Assembly (NCBI GenBank): GCA_036898135.1
Contig: JBAHVR010000304.1
Coordinates: forward strand, 456,412-520,411
Reading direction: 5' to 3'
Length of the DNA: 64,000 bases
Source: Oncomelania hupensis
Taxonomy: Eukaryota > Mollusca > Gastropoda > Littorinimorpha > Pomatiopsidae
A program made the translations under genes and the position numbers. Under the pieces are notes generated by a model. The model was given only the letters and a program-made list of their open reading frames with translations, did not search any database and was not told the DNA's origin. Position 1 is the stretch's first letter. Each line of letters begins with the position of its first letter. Shown here in pieces: positions 49,787 to 59,888 of the stretch.

Positions 49787-50067
49787 GGTAGTCCCATAGC
49801 CTTGTGGCCGTAGGGGAGCGTGATGTTGGAGATCACACTTATCTTGGGCCAGCGTAATGAGGGTGATGCCCATCTCTCTCCCTCGCTGCTTTACCTTCCC
49901 CACCCTTAAGAGAGTAGGTACTCAGTCACAGTTGAGTCAACTGGGGGCGTTGTTATTTGTCGCTTCACGTTTTGCGGTCACCCATCCAAGTGCCAACCGC
50001 ACTGGACGGTGCTTAACTTGCGACACAGTAGCGAGTGCTCCAACCACTGCGCTATCCGACACCCCAA
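49787..50067 (-). mobile_element. SINE with hybrid tRNA/5S rRNA head, copy 1
   Basis: From 50067 on the minus strand: GGTGTCGGATAGCGCAGTGG (tRNA-like box A), then GTTAAGCACCGTCCAGTGCG and CACTTGGATGGGTGACCGC, which line up with the GCTAAGCA..GGTTAGTACTTGGATGGGAGACCGC region of 5S rRNA. The tail is AGGCTATGGGACTACC plus TTTACCTTT. Confidence 0.75.
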
Positions 50068-50069
50068 TG

Positions 50070-50930
50070 TGAAAGTATTTTATACATTTACACTGTCTTG
50101 AAATGCCTTTGTTCAGATCCTTATAAAACATACATAATATTTTGTAGAATAAAAACAAGTTCATCTTACCCCGCACTATAGATGATCATGTAGTAATAAG
50201 CACGATAACTCGGTAACGGCAATGGTATCATCGCCTTTGTGGAACACACTTTCTCTCAACTCAACGTACCACATTTGATTGAGAAGCGAAAAGTCATTAT
50301 CAAACACACACTATCTCGGTTGAAGATTTATTGTAAATTAGAGTCCCCGGAAACCAAGCCGAATACAGATTTATTGTAATCTTATTGCTCGCGCCTAACA
50401 TCAAATTAATACTGTGCAGAAGCAGATGTAAGAAACCTGTATACAGAAAAATACCTGTAATTTTCCTTTCCAGTTTAAAGGAAAGTAGATTTTTCTTTAT
50501 CAAATGGAGCAAGATGAGTTGCTACACATTGCTGCGTAGCTTGAATATTTGTAGATCGGACGGGGAAGTGCTGCAAGGACTTGGATCCTCACCCTGTAAG
50601 CATGCACGAAAAGGAACCGAGCGTTCTCAGCCAATAGTGGTCCTCCTATAACGAGTGGAGGAAAGTATTCCACACAGACTTGTCACCTTACCTTCAAAGT
50701 AGAAGTCAGTCTCCATATTGCCAACTTTGACAGGAAGTCTTCATTGGGGACGCAACGTTTATCATTCCTTTTTTCTACAAAATGTTATTTTAGTTTACAT
50801 TACTGTCATCATGACATCGCTTGGTGAATGAAGCATCGTCTGGGCTATGACTGTACATCATGAAGTGAAGTCCATTGTAACATCACCTTGCAAAAGAACA
50901 GTCTTTTTCACACCCTCAATATATATCAGG
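50070..50930. other. no gene recognised
   Basis: Mixed DNA; no supported exon. Confidence 0.45.
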
Positions 50931-50934
50931 GGAG

Positions 50935-51425
50935 CGCAGTTGGCTCAGTGGTGTACGCAACGGCAACACAATGGAAGCGTTGACTGTTAAGCGATAATCT
51001 GGCTTAAACCACGGACAGTGGTTCCAAGCACTTTGACTTCCTGGATTGGGGGGGGGGGGAGGGTAGGGGGGGGGGAAATAAAACTCAAAAATAAACATAG
51101 CCCTGACAAACTGCGCCCCCGGATGAGAGTACACACCGAGGTCTAGCCTGTGCATGCACGCATTCCATCGCATGGACTTTAAAGATCCGGACGCTCAATT
51201 TCTTAGACGGGGGGAATGCCGGCTACACAAATACACCCAACAAGCGCTAGGGCCTCTCCTTCTTTATTCCAGGTCGCCCAGGAATGCGCTCAGTCGTCTG
51301 GGCGTCAGGTTATGCGCCCAAAAGTTGCAAGTGGGCGTCTCGGGCGGCTTGAGTTAGATCCTGTATCGGCCAACGCCTTGAGCAGCTCTTGAGCTGGAAA
51401 AGCGATACATAAAAACGATGGAATC
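50935..51425 (+). mobile_element. SINE copy related to 8797, diverged
   Basis: From about 51108 it has GAGAGTACACACCGAGGTCT, CTTTAAAGATCCGGACGCTC and GGGCGGCTTGAGTTAGATCC, ending CGCCTTGAGCAGCTCTTGAG. The head at 50935 (GCGCAGTTGGCTCAGTGG) differs from the 8797 copy, and a poly-G run interrupts at 51048. Confidence 0.65.
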
Positions 51426-51429
51426 AATA

Positions 51430-51945
51430 ATACATGAACAAATACTAAGGGGAAACATCAAAAACAAGATGGCGTAAACTCCTATAGCAGCGCTGAAACC
51501 CCCAGTATTTATAAGGTTTCACATCACATACGATATAATGAGCAAGCAACTGTCTTTTGCAATATGAGGAAATACAGTTACCGACACATCCGATAACGTT
51601 GCAAAAAAACATCCTGCTGACGTCACAAGAGGTATTTGGGGGAACAAAAAACAAAAACGAAAACAACCACAAACCGAAAAATCTGTACAATGCTCATCCA
51701 CAAATCATTGTTTGTCAAAGCAAAAGCTAAGTATCCTTGATCAGTGCAAAATGACGTCACAGAGTAAAAGTGTCACAGTCTAGTATCTGACATCACAATA
51801 CACACTGTTTATGTGGACAAAATCTTCAATACATCTTCAAATACATCACACATGACCAGAAAACCAAATGTTGGCAGCAATTTTAAATTTATGTATTTAT
51901 TATTTTTACAAATCGAAACTTTTATAGCACCATAACAACATGAAG
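51430..51945. other. no gene recognised
   Basis: AT-rich, unassigned. Confidence 0.45.
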
Positions 51946-51950
51946 TTAGG

Positions 51951-53773
51951 TATGACAGCCTACTAGCGCCAAAACCTGATTAAAACCTGATAAATGATAA
52001 AACCTGATTTAAATATCATGAGATAATTACAAATATCATGGGATAATTACAATTATCAAGGGACAATTACAATTACTTATTAGCATTGGAATATTATAAA
52101 TATCTTCGCGTGATCCTGTTTAATATTCAGTTTTGGATCTAGCAATCCGCCTTGAAATGCGCCAAAACCAAAAATTGTATTTATCACATAATAATGACAA
52201 TTTTCACTTGATAATTACAATATTTAAGACTTAGTGATCATTCTTAATTCTGGATAAGGCAGCTTACTAGCCCCAAAACCTGCATTTACAGGTATCAGTG
52301 ATAATAGTAATTAACAAGTGTTCTATGTAATTCACACAATGACGGCCTACTAGCTCCAAAACCTGATAATTACAGATATCATGTGATAATTAAAAATATC
52401 AACGACATATTTACAATTTAGGCTACCAGTGCAGTCCTCTATAACAGCGTCATCGGGAACTGGTTCAGAACAACAATCGGTGTGCGTCAAGGATGCCTAC
52501 TCTCTCCAACACTCTTCAGCATCTTCCTAGAGCGCATAATGTCAGATGCTCTTGCAGATCACGAAAGCACAGTCAGCATAGCGGTAGAGCAATCTCCAAT
52601 CTTCGTTTTGCGGATGACACTGATGGATTGGCTGGAGAGGAACAAGAACTTGAACAGCTGGTACAGAGGCTTGACACCACCTCCAGAGCTTATGGAATGG
52701 AAATAAGTGCAGAGAAGAATAAAGTGATGACCACCAACACCAATGGCATCAACACGGACATCAAAGTCCAAGGCCAATCCCTCAACACAGTGCAAAGCTT
52801 CAAATATTTAGGAGCCATTGTATCAGACAATGGGTCCCGACAGGAAGTCCTCTCCAGGATCGCACAAACAACTGCTGCCCTGACAAGGTTGAAGCCCATT
52901 TGGAAAGACAGGACCATCAGTCTACATTCCAAAGTAAGACTGCTGCGCTCCCTTGTCGTCATCTCCATCTTCCTATATGCTTGCGAAACATGGACCCTCA
53001 CAGCAGATCTCCAACGAAGAATACAAAGCATGGAGATGAGGTGCTACAGAAAACTTCTGGGCATTTCCTATACCCAATGCATCACCAACGACGAAGTCCG
53101 AAAACCCATCATACAAGCCATTGGACAACACGATGACCTGCTCACAGTGGTGAAGAAACGGAAACTCCGATGCTATGGCCACGTCACCAGATCATCAGGC
53201 CTTGCAAAGACCATTCTGCAATGCACAGTGCAAGGAGGTAGAAGAAGAGGGAGACCGAAAAAGAGGTGGGAGTACAACATTCGAGAATGGGCTGGTTTGA
53301 CACTGAACGAAGCCATCAGGGCTGCTGAGGACAGAGAAAGATGGAGTATGCTGGTTAAACGATCATCTGTGGTGCCCCTACGATCTCCGGGTTACGGGAC
53401 AGTATAGGATAGGATAGGATTTACAATGAACACGTACAAATTGTAATTATCAAATGAAAATTACAATTTTTGGTTTGGGCGCGCATTTCCAGGCGGATAG
53501 CTAGAGCCAAAACTGAATATCAAACAGGATCACACGAAGATATTTATAAGTTTTCAATTATTATTGTAATTATTCATTGATAATTGTAAGTATCCTATAA
53601 AATTTTGTAATTATTTCATAATAATTGTAATTATCAGGTTTTGACGCTAGGACGGCGTAGCAAATACTGATTGTGGATTACCGGTATCTCTGTAAAGTAC
53701 ACAGAACACGTGTTAATTTCAATTATCTCGTGATAATGGTAACTCTCGGGTTTGGCGCTAGTAGGCCGTCATA
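51951..53773. mobile_element. TIR element T, copy 2
   Basis: Starts TATGACAGCCTACTAGCGCC and ends with the inverse, GGCGCTAGTAGGCCGTCATA. Same interior of GATAATTAC/AATTATC motifs and subterminal copies of the end (CCTACTAGCTCCAAAACC at 52347). Flanks GTTAGG and GTTAAC are only partly alike. Confidence 0.78.
52421..53419 (+). mobile_element. RTE-like LINE copy inside element T copy 2
   Basis: 5'-truncated at motif B (ATSAVLYNSVIGNWFRT). A frameshift near 52585 separates motif B from motif C. From there one frame is open to 53407 (LRFADDTDGLAGEEQ to SPGYGTV), making this the best-preserved C-terminal half in the window. The tail is (GGATA)n, flanked by TTTACAAT at 52410-52417 and 53420-53427. 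Confidence 0.87.
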
Positions 53774-54001
53774 GTTAACAATTTGTAACATCATTAAATA
53801 TATGACGTCACCAGCGTTCGTTTCTGGAAAGCTCCTTGGGCCAATTACGCATAAAATCAAAAAAATTATATATATATATGTATAATTTATTATAAACAAA
53901 ACTGAGTATGGCCGCATTAAATGTCAAACTAGTGCACGCGGCAATCTGCGCAGCCTTTCAGATATTTCCGTCTATCAAAGTGTTCAGCATGCTCTTCACG
54001 G

Positions 54002-54173
<172 letters not shown>

Positions 54174-54605
54174 AATAGTGCTTGTTTTAGCTTCCCTTCG
54201 AAATGGTATGCACTTTCATAATAATTATTAGTTTGAAAATGTGTCGGCTGTTTGTGTGTTTTATTGACCAAAAAATCTTTTGTGTGTGAGGGGGGGGAAG
54301 GGGGTGGAGGGGAAAAGAAGAGGGGAGGTGGAAAGGGGAGGGGTGAGACATGCTAAAAGACAAATTACAAGCCCATTGTTTTTTCTATGCAAAGGAGCCA
54401 GTTGACCCATAGACTCACAATAGGACCCAAAATTAACACTGCACCACAAGCAAACAAAATGAAATCTGTTGTCAGATCAAAGAAGTACAAACTGCGACAT
54501 CCCGGAGTGTAAAAAAAAAAAAATCACAAGTTTGCAAACCGCGTGAATATATGGTCGAACTTATTTCACGTCACAAAGACGATGAAAACAAGCATGTGTA
54601 TCATA

Positions 54606-54611
54606 TTTATT
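54606..54611 (-). promoter_or_regulatory. candidate MyD88 poly(A) signal
   Basis: AATAAA on the minus strand, about 310 bases after the MyD88 stop and past the tandem repeats. It is the first canonical hexamer I see downstream. Confidence 0.45.
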
Positions 54612-54664
54612 TGTACATCACTAGACTGAAATTATCACATGTGTCATGAATTTTTTTGAAATTG

Positions 54665-54945
54665 TGTGACATCTCTAGTAAGTGTGATGATGTCAAAAAC
54701 TGAATGTTGTCACAGCTTGATGGCGTAGCGACTTTTGAGTAACATCACTAGTATATATTTCATCACAGCTTGATGGCGTGGTGACGTTGACGAAACTGTG
54801 TGACAACACTAGTACTGTTATGACGTCAAAACTGTATGCGGTAACATCTTGATGACGTGGTGACGTTTAGTAAAGTGTGTGACACCACTAGTAGTGTGAT
54901 GACGTCAGAAACTTTATGTCGTCACATCTTGATGGCGTGGTGGAG
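54665..54945 (-). repeat. 79-80 bp tandem repeat across MyD88 stop codon and 3' UTR
   Basis: On the plus strand CTTGATGRCGT recurs at about 54716, 54769, 54848 and 54928, i.e. spacings of 53, 79 and 80. Each unit also carries a TGACGTCA-like and an ACTAGT-centred palindrome. The unit nearest the gene supplies the coding end (His-Ala-Ile-Lys-Met-stop). Confidence 0.8.
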
Positions 54946-55070
54946 TTTAGGCCAGAGGAACCCCAGCCGCTTGTCTCTATAATAGTTCAGCATGGCCAGG
55001 CATCTCAGCACTCGGGGTACAACCGCATCCTCGTCCACCAACAGCGGGATCAGCTTGTTCTTTCTGGAAC
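54922..55070 (-). CDS. MyD88: MyD88 exon E (TIR box 3 and stop)
   Basis: The acceptor GGTTTGCTTGCAG precedes 55070. The exon encodes SRKNKLIPLLVDED, then LNYYRDKRLGFLWPKLHHA and the C-terminal IKM, followed by TGA. KLIPL corresponds to RLIPI of human MyD88, and FLW is the box 3 aromatic pair. The last codons and the stop lie inside the first unit of an 80-bp tandem repeat that continues downstream. Confidence 0.87.
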
Positions 55071-55360
55071 CTGCAAGCAAACCAAGCCATTATAAAGTGA
55101 CCGTCCTTATGGAACGGATTCCCACCTCACAAGCAGAGCTGCTCAAGGATCGAACTTGACCTTGACCTTGAACATGTCCGTGTGACTTGGGGTTCTTCGC
55201 CCTATATAAGTCAACATCATCATACCTTTACCTTAACATGCTACAATATGAAAGAGCTGTCCAAGATGTCGGGCGTCATCATGCAGGATCTAACTTAAGC
55301 ACGACTTTATGGAATGAAGTTCTACGCCCTACAATTCATGATGACTATGGTCACCGTCGA

Positions 55361-55419
<59 letters not shown>

Positions 55420-56983
55420 ACATAATCATCACCATCATCATCAAACATAAGTGACCCTCCACGACGATGTGAGTCGCTTCCCCAATTTGAGTGATTTTGA
55501 GTTCTTTGCATCTCCAAATAGTATTTTTTCTGCTCTTTTATTTGGTGAAAACCGTTTTCAAATCGGACTCTTAGTTCCGGAGCTGTGGCATTTTAAATAA
55601 CAAGACTGCAAAGGAGACGATTTTGAGAAAACGGGCTTTGAAATGTACGAAATATTTGACTTAAAAGTCCTTAGCAACCATTATGCTGTTTATAAGTTAT
55701 ATGAATTTTGGTGAAGGCATATAATCAACAAAGCAAACACAATGATTTTTTTTTTGCAGTGCAATGAATATTTTATTAACAACACTTATGGAAAGAGACA
55801 TGGTAGTTGCAAAATAATCGCGAAATACTGATAACAGAACTCTGCATTCAAAAGCCAATGACACATCAAAATAATGATATGCTACTACTGATTAATATCA
55901 GAACATTTAAATTTATAACTATTATCAGGTTCTAACCACACACATTTTCCCAAAGGACTTAGTTATTGTTACGAAAATTGACACAAAAAATAGGTAAAAT
56001 GACTGGTTCATTCTTTTGATCTCTGTGTTCTGAATCTGATTATCCAGTTGACGTTGTTGATATTGCACTTCTGACAGATCATCGTCTCCTTCGCTATCCA
56101 CATTTTCATCGTTTCCCTCAACAAAATAACCGAACACCAAAGCTTCGATATTTGGGTCTGAAATATTTCCCATGCTAGCATACTTTGTCAGCGTTTTGGC
56201 AATGCATTGCTTTTCGTTCTCACACATCGCTTTGTTCGCATTCGACGCTATCTTGACGGAAAGCGTGCACAAAGCTTAGCTTCAATTGGACATGCCAAGT
56301 CAGATGTGCTAGTCAGCCAATCAGTACAGGGCTTCCGTAGCTTGGAGACGCAGATGTTTACAGCATTCTCGGGACGTCCTCCCTTATTATTGGCTGATAA
56401 ATATAGACCAGTTTAAAAATAGATAATCACAATTCCCGTTTCCTATAGCTGAAAGCCTCAGCTTCGAAAAGAGCCATCAACGACTGGAATATTCCATTGT
56501 TTAGTGGGTGAACCGGGCTGTGAAAACTCGCTCAATTTTTCTTTTCTGATTTAAAAAAATGGACTTTCAAGAAAAGGTAGCCTCGGAAAATGACAAAATT
56601 AACAATATTAGAGGTGATATTGGATCAAATGCATTTGCCTACACGCAGAAATATGACTGAAGATTCACAATTTGCAAAAATCTCAAACTCGACAACCTAA
56701 CACCCACCAACCTATTTTGACTTGTATGGAGAATTGTAGGGATGCGGGAAGCGACTCATCTCGTGCTGGAGGGTCACATAATATTACAACTACCATAATC
56801 ATTTAACAACACTCACGACACCCATTATTACCTTCCCCTCACCAACACCAAAAACACCACCACCACCAACCCTACCACCCTTATCATCACCATCATCATT
56901 ATCATCACCATCATCATCATCATCATTATCATCATCATCATAATCACCATCCTCCTCCTCCTCATATCCTTCATCTGTTAACA

Positions 56984-57034
<51 letters not shown>

Positions 57035-58880
57035 TACCAGGGTCCAGCGACACAGCGAATTGCACAAGGAACTGGCAGGCCTCTGAGTTCTCAAAGTTTT
57101 TGGTCAGCACGATCAGCGTCTTGCTGTTACATCTGCCACAGAAAAACAAACAAGGTCAAGGTTGAATAAGGTAACAATAATTGTCGCTCATATAGAGCAC
57201 TTCCCAACACAGAGAAAGGCTCAGGTCGCTCGCAGGAGTCTCAATTTAAACTCGTGCTTCTTAAAAGGGCAAATGTCAAAACGCCATGCTGTTGTTGTTG
57301 TTGTTGTTTGTAGATTATAGTTACACGACACTTTCGCATATAGGTGACTACTGGACCGATTTATACTGACACCAGCGGGCCAGTTGTTGGTAAAGGGGAA
57401 AATAATATGATCACACGTTGACCAATCCGGGATTCGAACCAGCGACCTTTCGGTTACTAGCAAGACGCTCTTACCAACTGAGCTACCCGGCCCCTCCAAC
57501 GCCATGCATAAATGAACTGGCTTTTTATCTAAAATTCTCTTGGGCGGATTGAGTTAGAGACCCTGCTCTCGTTCATCGCCTTGAGCATGTCTTGACCTGA
57601 AAAAGCGCTATTTTAAGAACACATCATAACATTACATTACATTACATGATTATTGTTTTAGGTCCAGCGGACTTTTCCGAGCCAAATCAGGACCAGTATA
57701 GCCGAATCAGGGCCACAAAATCAAGACCACAACTTCGCTGAAAGAGGATTCGCCCCTGATCCGAATAAAAGATCTGCCGAAACAACCCTAGTGGCAACAC
57801 TGAAGGCACTCCATCAGCCGGTCACTTTACAATAAAGACATCCCACGCAGGGGACGCTGAGGCCATACTCTAATTTATCGAACCCTCGTTTACAAATACA
57901 AAATAGAATATAAACATTATTATAAAATATAAATAAAACATATACTTATAAAATGCCTACATTGCCAAAAAATAACATCATAGGAAGCCCCGGTGACCAC
58001 CTGCCAGAAAGCGTCCAATATTTCCAAGCTGATCCAAAAGACCTCAAACACAAATGAGTTTTGTCCCGGAAGAGTTCACGAAAAAAGGTAGGTGACTGGT
58101 CTAGAATTACATTACATTACATGGTTGTTGCTTTAGGGCCAACCGGACTGGTCTAGCGAAGAAGAAGATAGTATAGTAGATTGATAGAACAGAGTAGGAA
58201 TGAGAAAGAACAAAGGAGAAAGACGGCGACAGTGGGAATTTAAAGCACTAAATTTTCACAAAGTGGGGATACTATTAATACTGAAATCCCCGGCACCCCC
58301 ACGGGGGTGAACACATCATAGTTTATCGTTGCTTATAATCGCTCTTCTTCAGGTCAAGACCTGATCAAGGCGCTGACCGAGAATCCGATAATTGTGTTAC
58401 AATGACAGATAACTGGCTCAAACACAGGATTCGATCGTGGCTATAGCTGGGGCTGAAGTGAGCGCGTTTGACAAATGCCATCGCTGCTGCAAAGAGATCT
58501 TCCATTGAAACAGAATGATGGGGTGGCCTCGTGGCGCAGTGGATAAGTCGCCGGTTTCCTATGCCGAAGGTCGCGGGTTCGATTCCCGCAAGGGGCGAAC
58601 GTATGTGACTTAGGTACGAGACTATTGAGGTCACCGAGGGTTTCCTCCCTCCCTTCAATAATGGTACAGGACGCAGTCAATATAAAAATTTGAAAAATAA
58701 AAATTCGATTTTCTTTCCGCCGTCTTCTAATAGCGATCTCCCTGCCTTTACACCACCTGTTTGAGTGATGGATGTGTATTTGGTGTGTGTGGGGGTGGAT
58801 GAGACAGGTAAGCGTGTATGGTATAGATCGCCGCGCTTTGAGCCTCGTTGATTTGGGGAAAAGCGCGTATATAGCATCCT

Positions 58881-58941
<61 letters not shown>

Positions 58942-59427
58942 CATTATAGGATTCTTTTATTATGTGCCACCCAAGAAAAGGTGAAAGTGTACCACAAAAA
59001 CATGGACCAGCATGCAGAGCCTACAAGAACTATAGTAGAATTTTACCTAAGGATTAAAGATGATGCGTACACGTCTCACCAGGACACACAGGTAGAGAGA
59101 GGGGTGGGGGCGTGGGGTGGGAGGCGAAACTCACCTGGTCTCTAGCATTTCTGCCATGGCGTCGAACTCGCATTGGCCCACGTGGACATCTCTGAGGGTC
59201 AAGCACAGGCGAAGGCCGTAGACTCCCTCCAAGGTGTTGAGGATGTCTCGGCCTATGGTCAAGAGGTCCTGTTCAGCTATGTTGACGTAGCAGTCGAACT
59301 TCTGCCGCGTTTGCACTGAACAGCGAAAACACAAAGTGTTCATGATTGTTAATTGTGTACTATGGATAAGACATAAGACATAAGAAAATGAAAGATGATG
59401 ATGATGATGATGACGATGATGATGATA

Positions 59428-59458
<31 letters not shown>

Positions 59459-59610
59459 CGATGAGGATGATGAGGATAATGCCGACGACCACTACGACGA
59501 CGACGATGATGATAATGATGAATGCCGTCAATGATACAAAGACAGGCATGGCGACATCACCAACGCTGACGATGCTGAGGATGATGACGGCGACGATGAC
59601 GATAATAATG

Positions 59611-59696
<86 letters not shown>

Positions 59697-59816
59697 ACTA
59701 CATACCTTGATATCTGACAATCAACTCCATCTGTGCTATGAAATCACTTACGTCCTCCACTGAAAACAGCATGAAAAATGAGTTGTTAAATAATGCCAAC
59801 AACATCAACAGCATCA

Positions 59817-59888
<72 letters not shown>

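Noticed and set aside
58365..58658. Minus-strand frame with RSPLAGIEPATFGIGNRRL
   Set aside because: Antisense reading of the tRNA-like head of the SINE at 58516, a common false gene.
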